From contig NZ_VNWP01000004.1 of NCBI RefSeq assembly GCF_014224355.1, positions 124,001 through 188,000 of the forward strand: a stretch of 64,000 nt of DNA. Direction: 5' to 3'. The DNA comes from Synechococcus sp. BSA11S (GTDB taxonomy: Bacteria; Cyanobacteriota; Cyanobacteriia; PCC-6307; Cyanobiaceae). Positions within the stretch are counted from its first letter, which is position 1, and each line of letters begins with the position of its first letter. The notes under the pieces were generated by a model. That model searched no databases, was not told the origin of the DNA, and was given only the letters and a program-made list of their open reading frames with translations. Positions 52,060 through 64,000 of the stretch are shown here, one piece after another. The position numbers and the translations under genes are program-made.

Positions 52060-52844
52060 TCCTGCTGCCCCCCAGCGGTTCCGCTCGAGAGGCGAAAACG
52101 GTGGCGACGGCGATCGATCGCCGCCCACTCCGCGGGCCGCAACGGCTCACACTCCAGCGACCCGCCGCCCAGGCCCGCGATCGCCGCACGCTGCAGCTGG
52201 TCGTTCAGAGCATCCGTGGCTGGCCGCTGTGAGGCTGAGGTGACCGGCGGATCGGAGCCGAACAGCTCCTGCCAGAGGCCAGCCGGCGGGTCGAGCAGCA
52301 CGCTGCCGTGCTGCAACAGCTGGCGCCTGCGCCAGAGCTGGGCACTGCCCACCCGTTTCCGGCCATCGGCGCCCACCAGATCAGCGACGGTGCTGGTGGC
52401 GAAGCAGCTGGCAGCAGGCGCCGTGGCTCCGTCCTGGCCCGCGCAGAGCGTCAGACCCAGGGTTGCGAAAGCCTCCACCAGCCAGGCGGAGATCAGGGCA
52501 TAGGCCTGCTGACGCTGGCGCGGGGGATCAGGCCAGACCAGGGCATAGGTGAGGCTGCCGGCATGGAGCACGGCGCCGCCGCCGCTGGGCCGTCGCACCA
52601 GGGCCAGGCGCCCCTGTCGCTCAGCGGTTCGCCAGGCCGGGGCCAGGCTGTGCTGGTGGTGGCCCAGCGAGAGGGTCGGCTCGCTCCAGGTGTAGAGGCG
52701 AAGCACAGCCTGACCGCCCTTGAGCAGCGACTGATCCAGCAGCCAGTCGTCGATCGCCATCTGCCAGTCACCCCGCAGACAGAGGGGGGGGATCCAGCGC
52801 CAACTGGGAGGGAAGCGGAAGTCAGCAGGGGATGCTGGTGCCAC
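51996..52844 (-). CDS. Lipoate-protein ligase A-like protein
   Basis: A 282-residue biotin/lipoate A/B ligase-fold protein. Motifs: MAIDDWLLDQS, TLSLGHHQH, LVRRPSGGGAVLHAGSLTYA, and the later VGSAQLWRRRQLLQHGSVLL with the invariant Lys near DGRKRVG. It likely transfers an octanoyl or lipoyl group. The start is a GTG at 52844, since the text from WRWIPPLCL is family-like. The end overlaps the protease gene. Confidence 0.85.
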   Translation of the reverse strand: MAPASPADFRFPPSWRWIPPLCLRGDWQMAIDDWLLDQSLLKGGQAVLRLYTWSEPTLSLGHHQHSLAPAWRTAERQGRLALVRRPSGGGAVLHAGSLTYALVWPDPPRQRQQAYALISAWLVEAFATLGLTLCAGQDGATAPAASCFATSTVADLVGADGRKRVGSAQLWRRRQLLQHGSVLLDPPAGLWQELFGSDPPVTSASQRPATDALNDQLQRAAIAGLGGGSLECEPLRPAEWAAIDRRRHRFRLSSGTAGGQQDHPSPLSAIPRATWASARPRG

Positions 52845-52870
52845 CAGGCGATCGCCGTTCAGATCAGATC

Positions 52871-53632
52871 ATGTTGAGCGATCTGCTGGTGCTGGTGCCT
52901 CTGGGGGTGGTGGCCGGGCTGCTCTCGGGGCTGCTGGGGATCGGAGGTGGTCTGGTCTTCTCGCCGATGCTGCTGCTGGTAGGGCTCCCACCCCATCAGG
53001 CCCTGGCCACCAGCACCCTGGCGATCGTCCCCACCACCCTGGCGGGAAGCTGGGTGCATCTGCGCCAGGGTCGGGTGCAGGCGGCGCCTGGCCTGGCCAT
53101 CGGCCTGAGTGCTGCCCTGAGCGGACTGTTGTTCAGCCGGCTTGGGGGACTGCTCAGCGGCTGGCAGCTGCTGGGCCTGCAGACCGTGATGTTCCTGGTC
53201 CTGACTCTGACGATCAGAGGGGGACAGGGCCCAGAGCAGGACTCACCGGCCGGACGAGTGCCCCCACTGGCCCTGGCCCTGGTGGGCAGCATGGCCGGCC
53301 TGGCTGGAGGGCTGCTGGGGGTCGGGGGTGGATTGCTGATGGTCCCGCTGATGATCAGCGGCCTGAGGCTGCCGGTGCGGGAGGCGATCCGCCTGAGCAC
53401 CCTGGCGGTGCTCTGCTCCGCATCGGCTGCCTCGGTGACGTTTCTGCTCGAGGCCAGGGCCCAGGGGACCATGGCCCTCGTGCTCGGGGGCACAGCGGCG
53501 CTGGCAGCCCGTTGGTCGGCAGCCCGGTTGGATCGGGTACCGGAAACGCTTCTGGTGCTCCTGCTGCGCGGGCTCACCGGACTGCTGGCTCTCGACAGTG
53601 GACGGCGTGCCCTCAGCCTGCTGCTGGGCTGA
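52871..53632 (+). CDS. TauE/SafE-family permease
   Basis: A 253-residue membrane protein with about eight segments and the duplicated signature GLLSGLLGIGGGLVFSPMLL and GLAGGLLGVGGGLLMVPLMI. The family exports sulfite-like or organosulfur anions; the substrate is not known here. It is divergent from the lipoate ligase-like gene and convergent with the CRR6 gene. Confidence 0.9.
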   Translation: MLSDLLVLVPLGVVAGLLSGLLGIGGGLVFSPMLLLVGLPPHQALATSTLAIVPTTLAGSWVHLRQGRVQAAPGLAIGLSAALSGLLFSRLGGLLSGWQLLGLQTVMFLVLTLTIRGGQGPEQDSPAGRVPPLALALVGSMAGLAGGLLGVGGGLLMVPLMISGLRLPVREAIRLSTLAVLCSASAASVTFLLEARAQGTMALVLGGTAALAARWSAARLDRVPETLLVLLLRGLTGLLALDSGRRALSLLLG

Positions 53633-54104
53633 TTGGATCCCAGAAGCTGGGATCCAGCTCGAAACCAAGCACGGCGGCCATCTGGCCAAGACCCTGACGG
53701 CAGTTCAGGCCCCGCTCCTGGCTCCAGTGATCGAGCAGAAAGAAGCGGTGGGTGATCCAGAGCTCAAGGCTCTCCGGTGCAAAGCGAATCCCTTCGTTGC
53801 GGCTGAAGCCGTGGGGCAACAGCATCGCCACGTGGCGGCAGAGCTGGCCGCTGCTCCGGTCGAGCACCAGGGGAAGCCAGGGGTGAACAGCATCGGCCCT
53901 CAGGCTCCAGAGCCGCAGCTCGGGCAGTTCGGAGAGCTCGCGGGGATCTTCGGCCTCACGGGGCCAGTCGAATTCCAGGCCCAGCGATCCGGCGGAGGCG
54001 AGCAGTTCGCCTGGAGCGCACGTGCTCCAGGGTTGCAGAGGCGAGAGATCAAGGGCGCGGACACTCTGCGTGGACACGGAGAGGCTGGAAGGGGGGTGGG
54101 CCAT
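53613..54104 (-). CDS. CRR6 family NdhI maturation factor
   Basis: A 163-residue protein of the CRR6/DUF1817 family, which in plants assists assembly of the NdhI-containing subcomplex of NDH-1. Diagnostic text: DWPREAEDPRELSELPELRL, DAVHPWLPLVLD, HVAMLLPHGFSRNEGIRF and LELWITHRFFLLDHW. NDH-1 subunit ndhL lies in the same window. The last 20 bases overlap the TauE/SafE-type gene. Confidence 0.88.
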   Translation of the reverse strand: MAHPPSSLSVSTQSVRALDLSPLQPWSTCAPGELLASAGSLGLEFDWPREAEDPRELSELPELRLWSLRADAVHPWLPLVLDRSSGQLCRHVAMLLPHGFSRNEGIRFAPESLELWITHRFFLLDHWSQERGLNCRQGLGQMAAVLGFELDPSFWDPISPAAG

Positions 54105-54193
54105 CAAGAGCTGTGACAGCCCGATGCCATCAGGTGACTTCGGGCGGAGCGGAGCCGAACAATGGTGGCGACATCTGTTTCCCTTCGTTGGCC

Positions 54194-54298
54194 ATGGTCA
54201 CAACACTCAGCCAGGCAGAGGTTCTGATCGCCCTGGTGGTCGCCGCCCACGCAGGCATCCTGGCGGTTCGTCTCTGCGTCAGCCTCTACCGCGCCTGA
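54194..54298 (+). CDS. psaM: Photosystem I reaction centre subunit XII
   Basis: A 34-residue single-helix protein (MVTTLSQAEVLIALVVAAHA and ILAVRLCVSLYRA). The pattern, Ser/Thr-Gln-Ala/Asp then a hydrophobic helix ending in a Arg-Leu-x-x-x-Leu-Tyr, matches PsaM of photosystem I in the thylakoid membrane. The gene is too short for normal thresholds; the ATG at 54194 gives the expected size. Confidence 0.88.
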   Translation: MVTTLSQAEVLIALVVAAHAGILAVRLCVSLYRA

Positions 54299-54368
54299 AT
54301 CCGGGGCTGGCCCTTGGCAGGTCCTCCACGAACTGCTAGAAGCGGGCCAGACGTTTTCCTTCCCTCCC

Positions 54369-54881
54369 TTGTCCGCCGCGCAGCAGCTCAGGCCTGTGTC
54401 CGCCCCAAGGCGCCGGACGGGATCCCGGCGACGGACTCCATCGCGACCCACCGCCGTAGCTCCCACCAGTGCCGCGGCGGCTGTGGCCATTCATCAGGGA
54501 TCCACCGACCGGCAGGAGTTGCTCTGCAGCGTGATCGGCCTGAGCGTCAAGCTCGGCGTGACCTTGCTGGCCGGTCTCAGCCTGGTTCACCTGGCCAGTG
54601 CTTACCAGCAACGGCTCAACCAGCATGACGAACTGAGCGCCATTCTTCAGATTGAGCAAGCCAAGTTGCAGAAGGCTCAGAAGCGCTTTGATCAGCTCTT
54701 CATCACCAGCGGTGAGCAGCGATTGATCCGGGAACAGGACCAGTGGATCGCCCCCAACCGTCTGCGCGTGGTCTGGAATGAGCCAACCCAGACCAAGCCG
54801 GCACCGGCTGCCGCCAAGAGGCCTTTGATCAGCCAGGAGCCCTCTCAGTCCCAGGCTGGTACTCAACCTGCTGACCGTTGA
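54369..54881 (+). CDS. Membrane protein with coiled coil, unknown function
   Basis: A 170-residue protein. The first 40 residues are basic and low-complexity (APRRRTGSRRRTPSRPT), then one transmembrane helix (GLSVKLGVTLLAGLSLVHLA), then a helical region with EQAKLQKAQKRFDQL that probably forms a coiled coil, and a Pro/Lys-rich tail. The TTG at 54369 is used; a GTG at 54396 is possible. I recall such proteins in Synechococcus only as hypothetical. Confidence 0.7.
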   Translation: MSAAQQLRPVSAPRRRTGSRRRTPSRPTAVAPTSAAAAVAIHQGSTDRQELLCSVIGLSVKLGVTLLAGLSLVHLASAYQQRLNQHDELSAILQIEQAKLQKAQKRFDQLFITSGEQRLIREQDQWIAPNRLRVVWNEPTQTKPAPAAAKRPLISQEPSQSQAGTQPADR

Positions 54882-54975
54882 CACCGCTGGGTGCCGCTTC
54901 GGCACCTTCATCGTGTCCTTGTGTTGAACTTCGCTCCAGAGAAGGCATTGGCCCTGGGCCTTGTCCTTAGGTTGA

Positions 54976-55995
<1,020 letters not shown>

Positions 55996-56005
55996 GGAGG
56001 ATCTG

Positions 56006-56521
56006 ATGGTGATGCCCCGCCCATTTCGCTGGATTGTTGGTCTGTTGCTCGCCGGTGCGCTGCTGGTGGGGGGGGTGCTGCTCCTGCCCTTCGCCGACTG
56101 GCTGCCCGGAGGGACCGTCGCCGATCTGCCGTTGCAGCAGGTGGTGAACGGCTCCAACTTCAACCGGTTGTTTCCCCCCTCGGATCCCGACTTCCGGATC
56201 ACGATGTCGCAGGAGAAGCGGGGGTTCAGTGAGGCGCGTCTGAAACAGGGCGACCAGGTCATCGCCCTGCTGGCCATCTCCGACACGATCACCGCTCCTG
56301 AAGCCCGAGCCAAGTTCGATCAGGCCAAGCAAGAGCTGGAGGGGTGGCCCCTGGTGGAGCAGGGGCCCCATGCCAGTGCACTATTGGTGGCCGATCGCTT
56401 CCAGGTGAAGGTGATCGAGCAGGGCAGCGCCCTCGATGCTGACCATCGTCACAGCCTCCTTGAAGACTTTGATCTCCAGGGACTGGCCTCTCTCGGCTCG
56501 CCATCCCTCCCCCGCAGCTGA
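56006..56521 (+). CDS. Membrane-anchored protein, unknown function
   Basis: A 171-residue protein with one N-terminal membrane segment (WIVGLLLAGALLVGGVLLLP) and a soluble domain (FNRLFPPSDPDFRITMSQEK) without recognised family. It starts 10 bases after por and ends 4 bases before the next gene, so co-transcription with por is likely. A role in pigment synthesis is only a guess from position. Confidence 0.7.
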   Translation: MVMPRPFRWIVGLLLAGALLVGGVLLLPFADWLPGGTVADLPLQQVVNGSNFNRLFPPSDPDFRITMSQEKRGFSEARLKQGDQVIALLAISDTITAPEARAKFDQAKQELEGWPLVEQGPHASALLVADRFQVKVIEQGSALDADHRHSLLEDFDLQGLASLGSPSLPRS

Positions 56522-56525
56522 GGCC

Positions 56526-57413
56526 ATGGGCAGATCTGTTCTCACCCGTTTGGAGCGCCTGCCAAGGCGGGGCCTCACAGTGCTCTCACTCCAGGGACTG
56601 AGCCTGCTGGTGCCCGGTGGCTGGAGCAACACCACCAGCGCCGAGTCTCTGATCGCCGAAGTGATCGGCAGCCACGATCAGGCCCTGGTCGCTCAGGTGC
56701 GAGCCAGGGCCGATCAACTCAGCCGGGCACGTCATGAAGGTTATGGCCGGGCCCTGAGCGTCTATGACGCCGTGAATCGCTCTCAGCACGCCACCGCTGG
56801 CCTACGGGTGCTCGCAGGTGTGAGCGCCGGTGTCCCCTTGCTCAAGCGCCTCGCCGATCTCACCCCACCGGGGGACACGCTGCAGGCGGTGGACCTGGGA
56901 CTGAAGGTTTCGGCCGAGCTGCTGGCTTTCACGCAGGTGAACGGCCTGCCTGGCGACAGCTTCTCGGACTTTGCGGCCGCTCTAGCTGATTACGGCTCTG
57001 AAGCAAGGCTGCGCATGGCCGCCATGGTCACATTTGATGGTCTGCTGCCACTCGGAGATCAGGCCCTGCGCCGCCTGGATGGACTGCTCGGGCAGGCGAG
57101 CACGACCCAGCTGCGCCAGCTCCCCGCCTACCGGCGCATGGCCGGCCTGATGCCCGGCCGCAACGATCAGGCCCACATGGGCTTCGTTCGCCGAGGGGTG
57201 GAGCAGTGGGTTGGCTGGGCCGAAGGCCTGGTGTCCCAGCTGGGCCTGAGCGGCCAGCGGGCCGTCCAGGCTCTGGAAACCACCCTGGGGCCCTGGCAGG
57301 GGCGAATGGATCAACTGGCGGTCTTCCTGGATGCCTTCACCGACACCTATGCCCACACAGGAGTCCAGGCCGTGGCCCGCCGCCTGGTGGAGCGGGCCGC
57401 CGCCGAGATCTGA
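56526..57413 (+). CDS. Conserved soluble protein, unknown function
   Basis: A 295-residue helical protein with no recognised domain. It begins MGRSVLTRLERLPRRGLTVL, contains AEVIGSHDQALVAQVRARAD and a Gln-, Arg- and Ala-rich C-terminal half. It lies in the por transcript and converges on chlL with a 23-base gap. Confidence 0.7.
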   Translation: MGRSVLTRLERLPRRGLTVLSLQGLSLLVPGGWSNTTSAESLIAEVIGSHDQALVAQVRARADQLSRARHEGYGRALSVYDAVNRSQHATAGLRVLAGVSAGVPLLKRLADLTPPGDTLQAVDLGLKVSAELLAFTQVNGLPGDSFSDFAAALADYGSEARLRMAAMVTFDGLLPLGDQALRRLDGLLGQASTTQLRQLPAYRRMAGLMPGRNDQAHMGFVRRGVEQWVGWAEGLVSQLGLSGQRAVQALETTLGPWQGRMDQLAVFLDAFTDTYAHTGVQAVARRLVERAAAEI

Positions 57414-57436
57414 GCCAGGATCGGCCCAGGCCGGGA

Positions 57437-58399
<963 letters not shown>

Positions 58400-58656
58400 T
58401 CATCAAAGTGCAGAAGCGGTGGCCGATGAAGGGGTCTTGGACAAACCGAAACATCACGACAATCAGGGTCTTGGAATGCTCACCCATCTCCAGTGATTCC
58501 TGTCCAGCATGGCTGCGCTGCCTGCACTCAGGCCCATGAGCGGGCCGCTCAAGCCGACCCATCTGAGTACAAAGACCTAGCTCGCTGGCCAACGCCAAGG
58601 ATCTCAGGCCCGCTGGGCTCCTCTGGGATGGAGACGGGCATGGCAGCCGAACTCCC

Positions 58657-61688
<3,032 letters not shown>

Positions 61689-61773
61689 TCAAAGCCCCCG
61701 AATCGCTTGACGGGGGGGTATGCCGCAGACCATGGTCCTTAGCGAACCTCCCCCCCCTTTTCAGGAGTAGGCA

Positions 61774-62085
61774 ATGGCGAATGAAACCATGGGCATCGCC
61801 CTCGGCATGATCGAAACGCGTGGTCTCGTGCCGGCGATCGAAGCGGCCGACGCCATGACCAAGGCCGCCGAGGTGCGTCTGATCGGCCGTGAGTTCGTTG
61901 GCGGTGGCTACGTGACCGTTCTGGTCCGTGGAGAAACCGGTGCTGTGAACGCCGCCGTGCGTGCCGGTGCCGATGCCTGTGAGCGTGTTGGAGACGGCCT
62001 TGTCGCCGCCCATATCATCGCCCGCCCCCACCGTGAAGTGGAGCCGGCTCTGAACAGCAACTTCGGTCTGGGTTCCAAGGACTGA
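61774..62085 (+). CDS. csoS1: Alpha-carboxysome major shell protein CsoS1
   Basis: A 103-residue BMC-domain protein forming hexameric facets of the carboxysome shell. ALGMIETRGLVPAIEAADAM, IGREFVGGGYVTVLVRGETG and AHIIARPHREVEPAL are the standard blocks. A good AGGAG (61763-61767) precedes the start. It is the first gene of the carboxysome operon and divergent from chlN. Confidence 0.97.
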   Translation: MANETMGIALGMIETRGLVPAIEAADAMTKAAEVRLIGREFVGGGYVTVLVRGETGAVNAAVRAGADACERVGDGLVAAHIIARPHREVEPALNSNFGLGSKD

Positions 62086-62155
62086 GATCTGACGCGCCCC
62101 TGAGGGAGCGCAGCACTCTCATCTTTCCCACCCGACCAACAAGGAGATTTTCCCC

Positions 62156-63568
62156 ATGAGCAAGAAGTACGACGCTGGGGTCAAGGAGTACAGAGACACG
62201 TACTGGACTCCCGATTACGTCCCCCTGGACACCGACCTGCTGGCCTGCTTCAAGGTCACAGGCCAGGAAGGCGTCCCCAAGGAAGAAGTGGCCGCTGCCG
62301 TGGCTGCCGAATCGTCCACCGGCACCTGGTCCACCGTGTGGTCCGAGCTCCTCACCGACCTCGATTTCTACAAAGGCCGCTGCTACCGGATCGAAGACGT
62401 CCCCGGTGACAAGGAGTCGTTCTACGCCTTCATCGCCTACCCCCTTGATCTGTTCGAGGAAGGTTCGATCACCAACGTGCTCACCTCCCTGGTGGGCAAC
62501 GTGTTCGGTTTCAAGGCCCTGCGTCACCTCCGTCTGGAAGACATCCGCTTCCCGATGGCCTTCATCAAGACCTGCCCCGGCCCGCCGAACGGCATCTGCG
62601 TCGAGCGTGACCGGATGAACAAGTACGGCCGTCCGCTGCTGGGCTGCACGATCAAGCCGAAGCTCGGCCTCTCGGGCAAGAACTACGGCCGGGTGGTCTA
62701 CGAATGTCTGCGTGGCGGTCTCGACTTCACCAAGGACGACGAGAACATCAACTCCCAGCCGTTCCAGCGCTGGCAGAATCGCTTCGAGTTCGTCGCCGAA
62801 GCTGTGCAATCGGCCCAGGAAGAAACGGGCGAGAAGAAGGGGCACTACCTCAACTGCACCGCCTCCACGCCTGAGGAGATGTACGAGCGGGCTGAGTTCG
62901 CCAAGGAACTCGGTCAGCCGATCATCATGCACGACTACATCACCGGGGGCTTCACAGCCAACACCGGTCTGTCGAAGTGGTGCCGCAAGAACGGCATGCT
63001 TCTGCACATTCACCGTGCCATGCACGCGGTGATCGACCGTCACCCCAAGCACGGCATCCACTTCCGGGTGCTCGCCAAGTGCCTCCGCCTCTCCGGGGGC
63101 GACCAGCTGCACACCGGCACAGTGGTGGGCAAGCTCGAAGGTGATCGTCAGACCACCCTCGGCTTCATTGATCAGCTGCGTGAATCCTTCGTTCCCGAAG
63201 ATCGCAGCCGCGGCAATTTCTTCGACCAGGACTGGGGTTCGATGCCCGGCGTCTTCGCTGTGGCTTCCGGCGGTATCCACGTGTGGCACATGCCCGCGCT
63301 TGTGGCGATCTTCGGTGACGATTCCGTTCTCCAGTTCGGTGGTGGCACCCACGGTCACCCCTGGGGCTCTGCCGCTGGTGCCGCTGCCAACCGCGTGGCC
63401 CTCGAAGCCTGCGTCAAGGCCCGCAACGCCGGTCGTGAGATCGAGAAGGAGAGCCGCGACATCCTGCTGGAAGCTGCCAAGCACAGCCCAGAGCTCGCCA
63501 TCGCGCTCGAGACCTGGAAGGAGATCAAGTTCGAGTTCGACACCGTCGACAAACTCGACGTCAACTGA
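62156..63568 (+). CDS. cbbL: RuBisCO large subunit, form IA
   Basis: A 470-residue enzyme that fixes CO2 onto ribulose bisphosphate inside the carboxysome. [20 protein letters not shown] contains the active-site Lys, [17 protein letters not shown] the carbamylated Lys with Asp and Glu, and [13 protein letters not shown] and [10 protein letters not shown] complete the site. Sequence type and neighbours indicate form IA. AAGGAG precedes the ATG. Confidence 0.98.
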   Translation: MSKKYDAGVKEYRDTYWTPDYVPLDTDLLACFKVTGQEGVPKEEVAAAVAAESSTGTWSTVWSELLTDLDFYKGRCYRIEDVPGDKESFYAFIAYPLDLFEEGSITNVLTSLVGNVFGFKALRHLRLEDIRFPMAFIKTCPGPPNGICVERDRMNKYGRPLLGCTIKPKLGLSGKNYGRVVYECLRGGLDFTKDDENINSQPFQRWQNRFEFVAEAVQSAQEETGEKKGHYLNCTASTPEEMYERAEFAKELGQPIIMHDYITGGFTANTGLSKWCRKNGMLLHIHRAMHAVIDRHPKHGIHFRVLAKCLRLSGGDQLHTGTVVGKLEGDRQTTLGFIDQLRESFVPEDRSRGNFFDQDWGSMPGVFAVASGGIHVWHMPALVAIFGDDSVLQFGGGTHGHPWGSAAGAAANRVALEACVKARNAGREIEKESRDILLEAAKHSPELAIALETWKEIKFEFDTVDKLDVN

Positions 63569-63585
63569 TCGGGCCTGATGGCCGC

Positions 63586-63610
63586 CGGGGAGGGAGACAT
63601 TTCCTCCCCG
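63586..63610 (+). promoter_or_regulatory. Stem-loop between cbbL and cbbS
   Basis: CGGGGAGG at 63586-63593 pairs perfectly with CCTCCCCG at 63603-63610 around a nine-base loop. No T-run follows, so it is more likely an RNA-stability or processing element than a terminator. Confidence 0.7.
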
Positions 63611-63660
63611 CGGTCACATCCGGTTTGCTTCCATTCACCTGATTCCACTCAAGGATCCCC

Positions 63661-64000
63661 ATGCCCTTCAAGAGCACCGTGGGTGACTACCAAACAGTCG
63701 CCACCCTGGAGACCTTCGGCTTCCTCCCGCCGATGTCTCAGGACGAGATCTATGATCAGATCGCCTACATCATTGCCCAGGGGTGGAGCCCCCTGGTGGA
63801 ACACGTCCACCCCAGCCGTTCGATGGCGACCTACTGGTCGTACTGGAAACTTCCGTTCTTCGGTGAGAAGGATCTGGGCGTGATCGTCAGTGAACTCGAG
63901 GCCTGCCACCGCGCCTACCCCGACCACCACGTGCGTCTGGTCGGCTACGACGCCTACACCCAGAGCCAGGGTTCCTGCTTCGTGGTCTTCGAAGCACGCT
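63661..64000 (+). CDS. cbbS: RuBisCO small subunit, cut by the window edge
   Basis: The first 113 codons of the small subunit (MPFKSTVGDYQTVATLETFG, YWKLPFFGEKD, SQGSCFVVFEAR) are visible; the gene runs off the right edge, at or within a codon or two of its usual end. It pairs with CbbL in L8S8 RuBisCO. The next genes should be the remaining carboxysome genes. Confidence 0.95.
   Translation, partial: MPFKSTVGDYQTVATLETFGFLPPMSQDEIYDQIAYIIAQGWSPLVEHVHPSRSMATYWSYWKLPFFGEKDLGVIVSELEACHRAYPDHHVRLVGYDAYTQSQGSCFVVFEAR

Noticed and set aside
62015-63484. 489-codon minus frame
   Set aside because: Antisense to cbbL.

Overview
The window is chromosomal DNA of a GC-rich alpha-cyanobacterium of the Synechococcus/Cyanobium type. 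The markers are a form IA RuBisCO operon led by a CsoS1 carboxysome shell gene, the dark-operative protochlorophyllide reductase genes chlL, chlB and chlN, light-dependent por, psaM, ndhL, the NDH-1 assembly factor CRR6, the alkane pair ado/aar beside accA, and a BicA-type bicarbonate transporter. Genes are dense, often overlap by 1-4 bases in the same direction, and several convergent pairs overlap at their 3' ends. I saw no phage, insertion sequence or CRISPR array.

Region by region. 1-4 kb: end of a GGDEF protein, a transglutaminase-like protein, pterin carbinolamine dehydratase and small or secreted unknowns. 4-9 kb: an intronless tRNA-Leu(UAA), then ndhL, DUF3007, trpA, a DUF938 methyltransferase and feoB, facing feoA. 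9-16 kb: a cytochrome c6-like protein, a GNAT enzyme, a Nif11-cupin fusion, a four-gene DUF1232-to-PsiE run, a group 2 sigma factor, a secreted metzincin, a five-residue-repeat protein and hisIE. 16-20 kb: a PTPS-like gene leading a permease operon. 20-27 kb: a zinc locus with znuB, zur, znuC, znuA, a porin and a His-rich CobW-family GTPase, with two matching Zur-box-like palindromes. 27-31 kb: bicA divergent from a Ca2+/Na+ antiporter, then cysteine synthase. 31-44 kb: an acyltransferase, an SQR-like flavoprotein, ferritin, an atypical response regulator, glutathione reductase, an HD protein, a large FAD oxidoreductase, PgeF, a Tab2-type protein and an S1-domain protein. 44-54 kb: creatininase-family protein, ado, aar, accA, an SDR, folE, trpF, a site-2 protease, a lipoate ligase-like protein, TauE/SafE, CRR6 and psaM. 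54-64 kb: por, two unknowns, chlL/chlB/chlN, then divergent csoS1-cbbL-cbbS running off the end.

The coherent themes are metal supply (ferrous iron uptake, ferritin, a zinc regulon), inorganic carbon (BicA, carboxysome, RuBisCO), chlorophyll synthesis by both protochlorophyllide routes, and NDH-1/PSI parts. The zinc locus is the best-supported multi-gene system. The least explained items are the Nif11-cupin fusion, the response regulator with Glu in place of the phospho-acceptor Asp, the five-residue-repeat protein, a PTPS-like protein missing a zinc-ligand His, and a possible micro-gene upstream of feoA. All calls come from reading the sequence; no database search was run.
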